A stretch of DNA of 64,000 nt from an uncultured Bacteroides sp. (GTDB lineage Bacteria; Bacteroidota; Bacteroidia; Bacteroidales; Bacteroidaceae), in assembly GCA_902388495.1 (NCBI GenBank), contig CABMPP010000004.1, positions 211,315 through 275,314 on the forward strand, given 5' to 3'. Shown one piece after another: positions 17,089-26,791 of this stretch (within the stretch, counting starts at the first letter, position 1; each line of letters starts with the position of its first letter). The position numbers and the translations under genes were made by a program. Under the pieces are notes generated by a model, which did not search any database, was not told where the DNA came from, and worked only from the letters and a program-made list of their open reading frames with translations.

Positions 17089-18318
17089 TTACTTATGCAA
17101 ACGTTGGTAACACAAGTAGTACTTTTTTACTTTTTTAGACAGAAGAGAGATATTGAGCATATCCGATGCTTCGGCAATGTTCTTTGTGCTGCCGTCGTTG
17201 TAGAGGATGTCAATACTGTCGTCTGCCTCGTCGTACATATTCTTCTCGATGCTGGGGGTAGAGATGAAATATCTCGCTTCGGAGAGGGGGATGTCCAGTT
17301 GCTTACTGAGCTGCAAAGTTAATTCTTTTTTTCGTTCTTCACTAAAAGGTTCGGTAGAAATCTCTACTTTGAAGATATTCCGGTTAATCATTCCAAGGCT
17401 CAGGGTAGCCAGCACCTTGTCGGGATGAGTGCTCCAGACCTTCAGAGCTGTCCAAATATCGTTGTCATCCAGCTGGATGTAGTTCTCCAGACATTCGGGG
17501 TTGTTGTAGAATGTCTTCCGGTTGATGTCGTTGTAAAGGAAAAACTTCAGTGCAGGCGATGCAAACAACCCTACGCCTTGGCTTGCCAGTTCTTTGGCAC
17601 GCAGTAAGGCACTGATGAGCATCTTCTCGTAGGCTACGGAGGTTTTGTGCAGATAGACCTGCCAATACATCAGGCGGCGGGCGGTGAGGAAGTTCTCGAT
17701 GGAGTAGATGCCTTTGGACTCTACCACGAGGTGGTCGTCTTTCACATCGAGCATCTTGATGATGCGGGCGGAGCCGATGTTGCCTTCCGTCACTCCGGTA
17801 TAGAAGCTGTCGCGGCGCAGGTAGTCGAGGCGGTCCATATCCAGTTGACCGCTAACCAATTGGTGCAGGAAGCGTTTGGGGTATTCGTCCTTGAACATCT
17901 GGATGGCGAGCGTCAGCTGGCCGTTCATCTCCTTGTTGATGCGTTCCATTAGCATCAGGGAGATGTCCTCGTGCGAAACACCGCGCACAATGGTGTCTTC
18001 GAGCACGTGTGAGAAAGGCCCGTGACCGATGTCGTGCATCAGTATGGCTGCTTCCACGGCTTCGGCTTCACTGTCGAAGATGAAGTTTCCCTTGGCTGTG
18101 AGGTGCTGGATGGTTTCGCTCATCAGGTAGAAAGCACCCAGTGAATGCTGGAAACGCGTGTGCTGTGCGCCGGGATAAACCACGGACGACAAGCCGAGTT
18201 GCTTGATACGGTTCAGACGTTGCAAAAGGGGATGCCGCACGATATCGTACAGCAGCCCCTTCGGTATGTTGATGAACCCGAAGACCGGGTCGTTGATAAT
18301 TTTACGTTCGTAGGACAT
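17089..18318 (-). CDS. HD-domain phosphohydrolase (dGTPase/SAMHD1-like)
   Basis: 409 residues with the HD signature: YPGAQHTRFQHSLG (His53, His58), HDIGHGPFSH (His95, Asp96) and a later LDMDRLDYLRRD. This arrangement is that of the dGTP triphosphohydrolase-like/YwfO branch. It comes before lpxD in many Bacteroidetes genomes. A -7-like box on the minus strand (CAAAGGTA at 18336-18343 on the plus strand) may be its promoter. Substrate not determined. Confidence 0.88.
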   Translation of the reverse strand: MSYERKIINDPVFGFINIPKGLLYDIVRHPLLQRLNRIKQLGLSSVVYPGAQHTRFQHSLGAFYLMSETIQHLTAKGNFIFDSEAEAVEAAILMHDIGHGPFSHVLEDTIVRGVSHEDISLMLMERINKEMNGQLTLAIQMFKDEYPKRFLHQLVSGQLDMDRLDYLRRDSFYTGVTEGNIGSARIIKMLDVKDDHLVVESKGIYSIENFLTARRLMYWQVYLHKTSVAYEKMLISALLRAKELASQGVGLFASPALKFFLYNDINRKTFYNNPECLENYIQLDDNDIWTALKVWSTHPDKVLATLSLGMINRNIFKVEISTEPFSEERKKELTLQLSKQLDIPLSEARYFISTPSIEKNMYDEADDSIDILYNDGSTKNIAEASDMLNISLLSKKVKKYYLCYQRLHK

Positions 18319-18350
18319 GGTTAAGTATTTGTCCGCAAAGGTAGTTGGTT

Positions 18351-18382
18351 TTTGGGAGAATATGAAATAAATTGTAACTTTG
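18351..18382 (+). promoter_or_regulatory. Bacteroides-type promoter, divergent from the HD gene
   Basis: TTTG (18351-18354), a 20-bp spacer and TAACTTTG (18375-18382) match the consensus exactly. It places transcription start about 20 nt before the ATG at 18410 and argues against the TTG start at 18380. Confidence 0.75.
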
Positions 18383-18409
18383 CCAGTCTTAACTCAAAAA
18401 AACAGAAAG

Positions 18410-19465
18410 ATGATATTAACAGATGACATGCTTGCTGCTGCGTTGCTATACCGTGAAACTGAAGTGTGGAGCATTTTGACCGACAGCGATATATTTGCCT
18501 TCCGCCTATCCGACGGGGAAACTGGCTATTGCTGTGTGATGGGAAACGGTGGCGAACATTTAGCCTTGGGCTTCTATCGGGGACGAAAAGGGTTCAGCTC
18601 TTATTTGAAGACTCTCATTTTGAACGATAGGGAGATGTCTCATGCGGAAATGTTGGATTTGGCTTCTACTTTAGACTGCATTAATTGTGACTTTATGCCG
18701 GCGGCCGATATGGGTTCTGAGGTAAAGAAACGTATTCGCAATTATGCTGAGACTCATGGAATGACAATACGCCGTCCCAAGGGATGGCCCGACTTCACCA
18801 GGCATACGCCTTTCAAACTGTCCTTTGGCATTACTTGCGAGGAAGATGCACGCGACATTACAGAGGCACTGTATGCAGCTATAGGTGTGGCTTGGATGCT
18901 GGTGGCTTATACTCCGGAGAAGCTTGGCTTTAACGAAAGGGGCGATTATCCTACTATGCAGGGTGGAAGACAAGTTCCTTACCTTATTCCCAACGAGAGA
19001 GGCACTTACGATTGGGAAACTACAGAGCTTCCTGCTTTCTTGCCGGACGAATGGGATGCGCCGGAGTTCGGCAATGACATTCTTGCGAGTGTGGTAAAGA
19101 AACTACGTAAGTCCGGAACACTTCAGGTAGACCTTGTTTATTTGCCGATACCTTGTGCTAAAAAGGATAGCGAGGAAGTTTATGCTTCGGCGGCGTTGAT
19201 TTGCTTGGATATAGACAATATGGATTTATTCCCCATTATCAATATGAGTGGAGGAGAGGAAAGGTACAAGGAGATGTTTGCCGAATTGGTTGATAAGTTG
19301 CGTAACAGCGGCTGTAAGCCTTGCGCGATTGAGGTGGTAAATGAGAAAACGGAATCGTTCCTGAAAGATTTCTGTAACAAGTGCGATATTGGCTTGTCCC
19401 GTAAAAAGGAACTTCCGGAACTTGAAGATGCTCGTTCTTTCTTGCTTGGCAACCTTATGAAGTGA
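18410..19465 (+). CDS. Conserved protein of unknown function
   Basis: 351 residues. I do not recognise a family with confidence. It has no signal peptide or membrane segment and is predicted cytosolic. Visible segments include GYCCVMGNGGEHLALGFYRGRKG, PRPKGWPDF-type sequence near residues 120-130, and a C-terminal half with several Cys residues. I chose ATG 18410, because the longer frame opens with a TTG inside the -7 promoter element. The next gene starts 9 nt after its stop, so the two are probably co-expressed. Confidence 0.7.
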   Translation: MILTDDMLAAALLYRETEVWSILTDSDIFAFRLSDGETGYCCVMGNGGEHLALGFYRGRKGFSSYLKTLILNDREMSHAEMLDLASTLDCINCDFMPAADMGSEVKKRIRNYAETHGMTIRRPKGWPDFTRHTPFKLSFGITCEEDARDITEALYAAIGVAWMLVAYTPEKLGFNERGDYPTMQGGRQVPYLIPNERGTYDWETTELPAFLPDEWDAPEFGNDILASVVKKLRKSGTLQVDLVYLPIPCAKKDSEEVYASAALICLDIDNMDLFPIINMSGGEERYKEMFAELVDKLRNSGCKPCAIEVVNEKTESFLKDFCNKCDIGLSRKKELPELEDARSFLLGNLMK

Positions 19466-19474
19466 TTATAGAAT

Positions 19475-19888
19475 ATGTGGAAACAAACTGAATTTAAACT
19501 ACAGGAACGTCGGCGCGGCTTTCATCTCATAACGAATGAAGTCCTGCGCCATCTGCCTGAACTGCCTAAGGTGGGAATGTTGCATCTTTTCATCAAGCAC
19601 ACCTCGGCAGCCCTCACCCTCAATGAGAATGCCGACCCGGATGTGCGTGCGGATATGGAAAGTATCTTCAACCACTTGGTCAAGGAGCGTGAACCGTACT
19701 ACCTGCATACGCTGGAAGGTGACGACGATATGCCGGCTCATGCCAAATGCAGCATCGTCGGACCCTCTGTCACCATACCTGTTACGAATGGTCGTCTGAA
19801 TCTTGGGACATGGCAGGGTATTTATCTTTGTGAGTTTCGCGACTACGGAGGTGCCAGAAGCATTGTGGCAACTATAATGGGAGAATAG
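19475..19888 (+). CDS. YjbQ/UPF0047-family protein
   Basis: 137 residues spanning the whole UPF0047 domain: HTSAALTLNENADPDVRADM, DDDMPAHAKCSIVGPS and LGTWQGIYLCEFRD. Family members have weak thiamine-phosphate-synthase-like activity in complementation tests, but their true role is unclear. The conserved His of HTSAA and the Glu/Asp pattern are intact. It is second in a two-gene operon. Confidence 0.9.
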   Translation: MWKQTEFKLQERRRGFHLITNEVLRHLPELPKVGMLHLFIKHTSAALTLNENADPDVRADMESIFNHLVKEREPYYLHTLEGDDDMPAHAKCSIVGPSVTIPVTNGRLNLGTWQGIYLCEFRDYGGARSIVATIMGE

Positions 19889-19941
19889 CGGTATTTAATT
19901 TTGTATATTGTAATAAGTATTTTTCATCTCAATGGCTTTCA

Positions 19942-20868
19942 TTATACGAGGAAGTTCATTACCAGCCTTGTCATAATCTCCTTTTCCTCTGTTTTAGATT
20001 CGGCTATCATGATGGTAATGGCTACGAGAGTACTGTCGCTGATGCGCTTCTCGCCATTTTCACGATAAAGGATTCCGTTCTTTTGCAGGAAGTATAGAAA
20101 TAGGGTGGCGGCAATGCGTTTGTTGCCGTCGCTGAATGAATGGTTTTTGGTTATGAAATAGAGCAGATTGGCTGCTTTCTCCTCAACGGACGGATAAACA
20201 TCTTCACTGCCAAAGGTTTGATAGATGGCACCGATGCTGCTATGAAACGATTCATCTTTTTCATTTCCGAAGAGATCACTGTCTGCGTTGAAGTTCATAC
20301 TGTTTATCACGTCGCGGCACTCCTCGTAGGTCAGAACATATGTTGCTTTACTACCATCGGGTTTACTAATACACTGATGGTCATAGTCATCCAGCAAATC
20401 AAGAGCCATAGTGTATTGCTTCACTACGGCAAGCATTTGTTGGGCGTCGAGTTGGCTGGTAGTACGCTTCAGAACCTTGATAACTTCACCCAGTTGCTTC
20501 AGACGGTTGTCGTTGACGGCAATGCCACGGATGAGGTAATCTTTAAGGACTGAATTAGCCCAGATACGAAATTGTGTACCTCTTTGGCTTTTTACTCTGT
20601 AGCCTACGGATATAATAACGTCTAAGCTATAAATAGTAGTAGGTTTATATTTGGAGAGAGTATTATGCAAAATTTGCATATTACTATTTTTATCGAGTTC
20701 TCCCTCTTTAAAAACGTTTGCAATATGGCGGGCAATTACAGACTGATCTTTTTGAAACAAATCAGCCATTTGTGCTTGCGTAAGCCACACCGTGTCCTGC
20801 TCCAACTTCACATCGATAGTCGTTTTCCCATCCTGGGTTTGATATATGATAATCTTGTTTTGGCTCAT
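19942..20868 (-). CDS. RhuM-family protein with a C-terminal Fic/Doc-type motif
   Basis: 308 residues from the ATG at 20868 (an earlier ATG at 20907 adds 13 poor residues). The N-terminal two thirds are the virulence-RhuM domain (LTQAQMADLFQKDQSVIARHI, YSLDVIISVGYRV, RIWANSVLKDYLIRGIAVN). The C-terminal third holds HSFSDGNKRIA, a Fic/Doc motif that in relatives drives AMP or phosphate transfer. It may be a toxin or modify a host or phage protein. No antitoxin-like gene is adjacent on either side. Confidence 0.85.
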   Translation of the reverse strand: MSQNKIIIYQTQDGKTTIDVKLEQDTVWLTQAQMADLFQKDQSVIARHIANVFKEGELDKNSNMQILHNTLSKYKPTTIYSLDVIISVGYRVKSQRGTQFRIWANSVLKDYLIRGIAVNDNRLKQLGEVIKVLKRTTSQLDAQQMLAVVKQYTMALDLLDDYDHQCISKPDGSKATYVLTYEECRDVINSMNFNADSDLFGNEKDESFHSSIGAIYQTFGSEDVYPSVEEKAANLLYFITKNHSFSDGNKRIAATLFLYFLQKNGILYRENGEKRISDSTLVAITIMIAESKTEEKEIMTRLVMNFLV

Positions 20869-21080
20869 GATATATGTTTTGTAATAGGTGGAACTTACTG
20901 TTGCCATTCATCGCGACATACAAATATCCGAATCAAATATTGAACCTCAAAATTTAATCCGAATATTTATCTCTTTCGAGTGAAGATTACCGAATGGACA
21001 ATTGAATGCTTCAGAGTTTACCACTATTGGAGCGTCACCTCACCGCTAATGCAGTTTCACTTTATCAGTAATACAGTGAT

Positions 21081-21121
21081 ACTTTAACAGTGATAAAGCA
21101 CCGCTTTATCACTGTTAAAGT
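21081..21121. repeat. Perfect 19-bp-arm palindrome in an AT-rich spacer
   Basis: ACTTTAACAGTGATAAAGC (21081-21099), a 3-nt centre, then GCTTTATCACTGTTAAAGT (21103-21121). The flanks (21050-21165) repeat fragments of the same words (CTTTATCA, CAGTAAT, TAAAGC), so the whole spacer looks like a decayed array of one motif. It lies between the ends and starts of two minus-strand genes. No coding sequence is visible in 20908-21207. Confidence 0.85.
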
Positions 21122-21207
21122 GTTGCTTTATTACAACTAAAGCATTACTGTATAATAGATAAAATATAATAAAGCTGTAATGGGTTGAATGATAGTGTTA
21201 TATTCCG

Positions 21208-21663
21208 TCATTCATTCCACCTCAAGCAGTACTGAAATTCATCGAACTTCGGTTCGCTGACAACACCTGCGGAACGGAATACGTTGCGGATTTTCTCCTG
21301 TTCTTCGGGAGAGATGAGGCGGGTGCCTTTGCGGCTTTGGTAGAAATAACTCTCGCATGAGAAGCAGTGCATCACTCGCAGACGGACGAGGCGGGCTTGT
21401 CGCAGAGGCAGATCTTCAAAAAGTTGTGTCATGCCTTTGGCGTAACGCAGGGGCTTGTTGTCGCGATAGAACCGGCAACTGTCCGGATGGGGAAGCCGTT
21501 GCACATAGACGGGATTTACGGTTTCTATTATGGCGGCTGACTCTTCCGGACTTTCAGTAAGGATTTGCGCCGCAATGGCCCGCAGGCATGTATTCGCTTT
21601 GGGGCAGATGTCCTGGGCGAAGCAGTAGGCGAAAGATTTGGGGATGTCTTGCAGATATATCAT
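21208..21663 (-). CDS. Small Cys-rich protein (DUF6078-like)
   Basis: 151 residues with paired cysteines: FAYCFAQDICPKANTCLR at the N-terminus, DSCRFYRD, MHCFSCESYF and a terminal YCLRW. The pattern suggests a metal-binding or structural-disulfide protein, cytoplasmic with no signal peptide. It matches what I know of the Bacteroides DUF6078 group. Function unknown. Confidence 0.65.
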   Translation of the reverse strand: MIYLQDIPKSFAYCFAQDICPKANTCLRAIAAQILTESPEESAAIIETVNPVYVQRLPHPDSCRFYRDNKPLRYAKGMTQLFEDLPLRQARLVRLRVMHCFSCESYFYQSRKGTRLISPEEQEKIRNVFRSAGVVSEPKFDEFQYCLRWNE

Positions 21664-21769
21664 CGTTCTGTGGTATTGATATGAAATAAGCGAGAACGGA
21701 CAAACGTCAAATGTTTGTCTGTTCTCGCCCGGATTTATGCTTTGGGGAAATAAGTTCAGGACAGCTTTC

Positions 21770-22594
21770 TTAGAGAATTGCTTTCAGTTGCTCTGCCATC
21801 TGTTCCTGCACTTCTTGGGCGGCTTTGCGGCTGGCAGCGGCAAATTTTTCGGTCTTATCTACGTAGATAATGCCACGGCTGGAGTTCACAATCAGTCCGC
21901 AGGTCTTGTTCATACCGTACTTGCAGACTTCTTCGAGCGAACCGCCTTGTGCACCTACGCCGGGAACCAGCAGGAAGTGTTCGGGAACCAGCTTGCGGAT
22001 GTCCTCGAAAGCGCGGCCTTGCGTGGCGCCTACCACGTACATCATCTGTTCGTCGCCCGCCCATTTCTGAGATTTGCGCAGCACTCGTTCGAAGAGGCGT
22101 TCGCCGTCATCATCCATCATCAGTTGGAAGTCGTGCGAGCCTTTGTTGCTGGTCAGGGCGAGGAGGATGACCCATTTGTTCTTATAAGTAAGGAAAGGGG
22201 TTACGCTGTCTTCGCCCATGTAGGGGGCTACGGTTACGGAATCGATATCCAGTTCTTCGAAGAAGGTGCGGGCATACATGGCAGAGGTGTTCCCGATATC
22301 ACCGCGCTTGGCATCGGCGATGATGAATTGGTCGGGGTAGTTCTGCTTGATGTAGTTCACGGTTTTCTCGAAGGAGATCCAGCCTTTCACGCCCATGCTT
22401 TCGTAGAAGGCGAGGTTGGGCTTGTAGGCGATGCAGAGATCGGCGGTTGCATCAATGATGGCTTTGTTGAACGCGAAGATGGGATCTTCTTCTTTCAGCA
22501 GATGTTCGGGAATCTTCTTGATGTCGGTGTCAAGACCTACGCAAAGAAATGACTGCTTGCGCTTTATGTTTTCAAATAATTCTTGCTTGTTCAT
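21770..22594 (-). CDS. pyrF: Orotidine-5'-phosphate decarboxylase
   Basis: 274 residues of the longer type-2 form. Signatures are [18 protein letters not shown] and the catalytic block [18 protein letters not shown], followed by [15 protein letters not shown]. It converts OMP to UMP in pyrimidine synthesis. It starts 13 nt after the prfA stop, within the purM-prfA-pyrF run. Confidence 0.97.
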   Translation of the reverse strand: MNKQELFENIKRKQSFLCVGLDTDIKKIPEHLLKEEDPIFAFNKAIIDATADLCIAYKPNLAFYESMGVKGWISFEKTVNYIKQNYPDQFIIADAKRGDIGNTSAMYARTFFEELDIDSVTVAPYMGEDSVTPFLTYKNKWVILLALTSNKGSHDFQLMMDDDGERLFERVLRKSQKWAGDEQMMYVVGATQGRAFEDIRKLVPEHFLLVPGVGAQGGSLEEVCKYGMNKTCGLIVNSSRGIIYVDKTEKFAAASRKAAQEVQEQMAEQLKAIL

Positions 22595-22607
22595 TTTTAT
22601 GTTGTTC

Positions 22608-23720
22608 TTAAAGTTCGCTTTCTTTTAGTCTTTCTGCATTTTCAGCCACAATCAGGTGGTCGATGCAATCTTGGATATCACCGTCCATAAAGGCGGCAAG
22701 GTTGTAAATGGTATAGTTGATGCGGTGGTCGGTAATACGTCCTTGCGGGTAGTTGTAGGTACGGATCTTGGCGGAGCGGTCGCCGGTGCTGACCATCGTT
22801 TTACGTTTGGAGGCGATGTCGTCGATGTACTTCTGATGCTCTTTGTCGTAGATAAAGGTACGCAGACGGGCGAGGGCGCGCTCCTTGTTCTTGGGCTGGT
22901 CGCGTGTTTCGGTACATTCTATCAGGATTTCTTCGACTACGCCAGTGTTGGGGTTCTTCCAGTTGTAGCGCAGGCGCACACCGGATTCTACCTTATTTAC
23001 GTTCTGGCCGCCGGCACCGCCGCTTCGGAAAGTGTCCCATTTTATCTCGCCTTCGTTGATGATTACGTCAAACTCTTCGGCTTCGGGCAGCACTGCCACG
23101 CTGGCGGCGGAGGTGTGTACGCGTCCTTGTGTTTCGGTGGCGGGTACGCGTTGCACGCGGTGCACGCCCGATTCGTATTTCATCGTACCGTATACACCGT
23201 CGCCGGTGATGCTGCACACAATTTCCTTGAATCCGCCGGCACTGCCTTCGTTGGCGCTGGATACTTCCAACTTCCAGCCTTTCGTTTCGCAGTACTTGGT
23301 GTACATGCGGAAGAGGTCGCCTGCAAAGATGGCAGCTTCGTCACCACCCGTACCGCCACGAATCTCGAGGATGGCGTTGCGGCTGTCCTGCGGGTCGGCG
23401 GGGACGAGCAGAAGCTTTATCTGTTCTTCCAGTTCCGGCTGGCGGGTTTGGCAGGCGTCGAGTTCTTCGCGTGCCATGTCGCGCATCTCCGGGTCGGTTT
23501 CGTTGGCGATGATTTCTTTGGCTTCTTCGATGCCGCTCAGTACTTGCATATACTCCTTGCGGGCATTCATCAAGTCGCCCAGTTCTTTATATTCTTTGGT
23601 GAGTTTGACGTAACGCTTCTGGTCGGCAATTACTGCCGGGTCGGTAATCAGGGTCGATACCTCTTCGAAGCGGGCTACGAGCCCATCCAGTTTTTCGAGT
23701 ATGGTGTTGTTTTCTGCCAT
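22608..23720 (-). CDS. prfA: Peptide chain release factor 1
   Basis: 370 residues. The stop-codon reading motif PAT ([14 protein letters not shown]) marks it as RF1, and [10 protein letters not shown] holds the GGQ tripeptide that triggers peptidyl-tRNA hydrolysis. It reads UAA and UAG. The start is 3 nt after the purM stop. Confidence 0.98.
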   Translation of the reverse strand: MAENNTILEKLDGLVARFEEVSTLITDPAVIADQKRYVKLTKEYKELGDLMNARKEYMQVLSGIEEAKEIIANETDPEMRDMAREELDACQTRQPELEEQIKLLLVPADPQDSRNAILEIRGGTGGDEAAIFAGDLFRMYTKYCETKGWKLEVSSANEGSAGGFKEIVCSITGDGVYGTMKYESGVHRVQRVPATETQGRVHTSAASVAVLPEAEEFDVIINEGEIKWDTFRSGGAGGQNVNKVESGVRLRYNWKNPNTGVVEEILIECTETRDQPKNKERALARLRTFIYDKEHQKYIDDIASKRKTMVSTGDRSAKIRTYNYPQGRITDHRINYTIYNLAAFMDGDIQDCIDHLIVAENAERLKESEL

Positions 23721-23723
23721 ATA

Positions 23724-24893
23724 TTAATAGTTGAATTCTCCGAACTCACTCTTGATAATCAGTTCCTTCTTGCTGCTTTCCTCAATCCGTCCTACAATCT
23801 GTGCATCGATGCCGAAACTCTTTGAGATGGCAATCACCTCTTCGGCATGTTCGGGCGAGAGGTAAACTTCGAGACGATGTCCCATGTTGAATACCTTGTA
23901 CATTTCGCTCCAGTCCGTGTCGCTTTGTTCCTTGATGGTGCGGAACAAGGGCGGAACGGGGAACAGATTATCTTTCACCACACGGCAATTATCACCAACA
24001 AAATGCAGCACCTTGGTCTGTGCGCCGCCCGAGCAGTGTACCATACCATGTATTTCGGGGCGGAGTGCATCGAGCAGTTTCTTTACTACCGGCGCATACG
24101 TGCGGGTAGGAGAGAGCACCAGCTTCCCAGCATCCAGCGGACTGCCTTCTACGGCATCCGTCAGTTTCAGTTTGCCGCTGTACACCAGTTCTTCGGGCAC
24201 TGCCTTGTCATAACTTTCGGGATACTTCTCTGCCAGATATTTGGAGAATACATCGTGACGGGCCGAAGTCAGACCGTTGCTGCCCATGCCGCCGTTGTAC
24301 TCTTTCTCATAAGTAGCCTGTCCGTAAGAAGCCAAGCCTACAATGACATCTCCGGGGCGGATATTGGCGTTGTCGATTACGTCCGAGCGCTTCATGCGGC
24401 ATGTCACTGTAGAGTCCACGATGATGGTACGTACAAGGTCGCCCACATCAGCCGTTTCGCCGCCGGTGGCATATACACCTACGCCCATTTCACGAAGCTC
24501 GGCAAGCAACTCGTCCGTACCGTTGATGATGGCGGAGATTACTTCGCCGGGGATGAGCAGTTTGTTACGCCCGATGGTGGAAGAAACCAGAATATTGTCT
24601 ACGGCACCTACACAAAGCAGGTCGTCGATGTTCATAATCAGTGCATCCTGCGCAATACCTTTCCATACGCCGAGGTCGCCGGTTTCTTTCCAGTACATAT
24701 AGGCCAGGCTCGACTTGGTGCCTGCACCGTCGGCATGCATAATGTTGCAATACTCCGGGTCACCGCCCAGGATGTCAGGGATGATTTTGCAGAAAGCCTG
24801 CGGAAAAATACCTTTGTCGATGTTCTTGATGGCGTTGTGCACATCTTCTTTCGATGCGCTGACGCCGCGCATCATGTATCGTTGATTACTCAT
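23724..24893 (-). CDS. purM: Phosphoribosylformylglycinamidine cyclo-ligase (AIR synthase)
   Basis: 389 residues of the PurM/AIR-synthase fold: HADGAGTKSSLAYMYW, NIDDLLCVGA, ATGGETADVGD and GMVHCSGGAQTKVLHF. It performs the fifth step of purine synthesis. It is somewhat longer and more divergent than the enterobacterial enzyme, as usual in Bacteroides. A -7-like box (minus-strand TACTTTTG, 24912-24919) lies upstream. Confidence 0.92.
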   Translation of the reverse strand: MSNQRYMMRGVSASKEDVHNAIKNIDKGIFPQAFCKIIPDILGGDPEYCNIMHADGAGTKSSLAYMYWKETGDLGVWKGIAQDALIMNIDDLLCVGAVDNILVSSTIGRNKLLIPGEVISAIINGTDELLAELREMGVGVYATGGETADVGDLVRTIIVDSTVTCRMKRSDVIDNANIRPGDVIVGLASYGQATYEKEYNGGMGSNGLTSARHDVFSKYLAEKYPESYDKAVPEELVYSGKLKLTDAVEGSPLDAGKLVLSPTRTYAPVVKKLLDALRPEIHGMVHCSGGAQTKVLHFVGDNCRVVKDNLFPVPPLFRTIKEQSDTDWSEMYKVFNMGHRLEVYLSPEHAEEVIAISKSFGIDAQIVGRIEESSKKELIIKSEFGEFNY

Positions 24894-25035
24894 GAGTTAA
24901 TAAGTTTTGCGCAAAAGTAGTGATTATTTCGCTTATAGCCTTAGCTTTGTATAAGAAAATAGAGGTTACTTTTTTCCTCTCCCCCTGCAACTAATCATCA
25001 AAACGGGCGTCTTATGTTATAAAGAACGTGCACGA

Positions 25036-25524
25036 ATGGAACAGAATGAAAAAGAAAAGCGGTTTACTTCCCTTATCATGGAGTACAAGCGGGTGATATA
25101 CAAAATCTGCTATATGTATGCCACGGATGGGGATAACTTCAAGGACCTTTATCAAGAGGTGGTGATAAACCTTTGGCGAGGCTTCGACGGATATGAAGGA
25201 AAAGGCAAGCCTTCCTCATGGATCTACCGTGTGGGACTGAACACTTGCATTTCTTTCTATCGCCAGCAGCAACGTCGCGGCGAGCATACTTCGCTCGATA
25301 GCCTTTACGGCCTCGAAGCGGAGAATGACGAGACGACGAAGCGCCTGAAGGAAATGTATCGCCTCATTGCCGGGTTGAATAAGTTTGAACGCGCCGTCAT
25401 TCTGTTATGGCTCGATGAGAAGTCTTACGAGGAGATTGCGGAAATTGTAGGCATGCCTCGCAATACCGTTGCTTCAAGATTAAAACGAATTAAAGAAAAA
25501 TTGACTAAACAAGCGAATAGCTAA
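25036..25524 (+). CDS. ECF-type RNA polymerase sigma factor
   Basis: 162 residues: region 2 (ICYMYATDGDNFKDLYQEVVINLWRGFDGYEGKGKPSSWIYRVGLNTCISFYRQQ) and region 4 (LNKFERAVILLWLDEKSYEEIAEIVGMPRNTVASRLKRIKEKL). It has no extra domains. The next gene, 11 nt downstream, encodes a membrane protein that may act as its anti-sigma or sensor, because no classical anti-sigma or FecR-like gene is present. Confidence 0.93.
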   Translation: MEQNEKEKRFTSLIMEYKRVIYKICYMYATDGDNFKDLYQEVVINLWRGFDGYEGKGKPSSWIYRVGLNTCISFYRQQQRRGEHTSLDSLYGLEAENDETTKRLKEMYRLIAGLNKFERAVILLWLDEKSYEEIAEIVGMPRNTVASRLKRIKEKLTKQANS

Positions 25525-25535
25525 GGAGATAGATT

Positions 25536-26096
25536 ATGGAACTGGAAGATTTGAAGAAGAATTGGAATGAGATGGAAGAACGACTCGGACGATTGGAGAT
25601 GGAGAACCGTCAATTGCAGCATAAGGCCGTGAACAGTAAAGTGGAGCAGATGCGCAAGCGTTTGTTGCTGCGACAGACGTTTTTCGTCCTCTTTTTGCCT
25701 TGGTTCTTTTATCAGGTAGTTCGTAACTCAGAGTTTGGTTTCAGTACTCTGACGTGGAGTTTATTGGGAGTGTTTATTGTGGCGATACTGATCAGGCAGC
25801 TCACTTGGTTGTTGCTGTTGAGGAAGGTGGACTGCGTGGAACAGACGGTACGCGAAGTATGTTTGGCAGAGAGTCGCTTCCGCATTTCGTTCAAGATAGG
25901 AATTGCTGCTTGTGGGGTTTGTGCCATACCTTTACTGGTAAGTCTGATATGGGATATTGCCGGGATGGGCGACCGCTATCTGCTGTATGGGGCATGGGCA
26001 GGGCTTGTTGTAGGTTTGTTGCTCGGTGTTCGTCTCTTCCTTAAAGCATGGCGGGGAGTGAAAGAGTTGAGGGAGGCGATAGCGGATTTGCAGTAA
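25536..26096 (+). CDS. Four-helix membrane protein paired with the ECF sigma factor
   Basis: 186 residues. A charged coiled-coil N-terminus (ELEDLKKNWNEMEERLGRLEMENRQLQHK) faces the cytosol and is followed by four hydrophobic segments at about 45-62, 72-91, 118-140 and 147-168. The cytosolic coiled coil could bind the sigma factor. No named anti-sigma domain is evident, so the role is inferred from pairing and topology. Confidence 0.75.
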   Translation: MELEDLKKNWNEMEERLGRLEMENRQLQHKAVNSKVEQMRKRLLLRQTFFVLFLPWFFYQVVRNSEFGFSTLTWSLLGVFIVAILIRQLTWLLLLRKVDCVEQTVREVCLAESRFRISFKIGIAACGVCAIPLLVSLIWDIAGMGDRYLLYGAWAGLVVGLLLGVRLFLKAWRGVKELREAIADLQ

Positions 26097-26174
26097 GAGT
26101 GCGATAGGCGATCTCCTCCCTGACAGATAGTCTGCTTTTGAATGATAGAATGAATATATTTAAATTCTACCAGT

Positions 26175-26756
26175 TTAGAACTGTACCTGCGGTGCAGTCT
26201 CTGTTCCCTCAGCAGCTTCGAAATAAGCACGCTTGTCAAATCCGAAAAGGCCGGCAAGGATGTTCTTCGGGAAGCGGCGGATGGCGGTATTGAAGTCCTT
26301 CGCCGCGTTGTTGAAGTTGGTACGTGCCACGTTGATGCGGTTTTCCGTACCTTCCAGTTGGGCTTGCAGTTCAAGGAAGTTCTGGTTGGCTTTCAGGTCG
26401 GGGTAGTTCTCCGTGATGGCAAGCAGCTTGCCCAGGGCAGAGGTTACGGCACCTTGGGCTTTCTGGTATTCAGCCAGCTTTTCGGGTGTCAGGTCGTTGG
26501 CATCTACTTTGATTTGGGTTGCCTGGCTGCGTGCCTGCACTACACCTTCCAAAGTCTCCTTTTCGTGAGAAGCATATCCTTTGACTGTATTTACAAGATT
26601 CGGAATCAGGTCGGCACGGCGTTGATATTGGGTTTCGACGTTCGACCATTGTCCGCTGACGTTCTCGTCCATGGTTACGAGTCCGTTGTAACCGCTAACG
26701 CCCCAAATGGCGAGGAGGGCTACAACAACAATGATGATAATGGTTGATTTCTTCAT
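26175..26756 (-). CDS. LemA-family protein
   Basis: 193 residues from ATG 26756, with an N-terminal transmembrane helix (TIIIIVVVALLAIWGVSGYNGLV) and the LemA helical domain (QWSNVETQYQRRADLIPNLVNTVKGYASHEKETL...ENYPDLKANQNFLELQAQLEGTENRI). The role is uncertain; LemA genes are commonly next to TPM-domain genes, as here (35 nt after the TPM stop region). Confidence 0.93.
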   Translation of the reverse strand: MKKSTIIIIVVVALLAIWGVSGYNGLVTMDENVSGQWSNVETQYQRRADLIPNLVNTVKGYASHEKETLEGVVQARSQATQIKVDANDLTPEKLAEYQKAQGAVTSALGKLLAITENYPDLKANQNFLELQAQLEGTENRINVARTNFNNAAKDFNTAIRRFPKNILAGLFGFDKRAYFEAAEGTETAPQVQF

Positions 26757-26791
26757 ACTCTTTTCTTTATTATAGTGATACAATATGTTAT

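Noticed and set aside
22656..23825. 389-codon frame opposite prfA
   Set aside because: Low-complexity aromatic and Gly residues typical of antisense shadows; prfA on the other strand is certain.
24894..25035. Riboswitch before purM or the sigma factor
   Set aside because: Only 140 bp and no purine- or other known riboswitch core seen.
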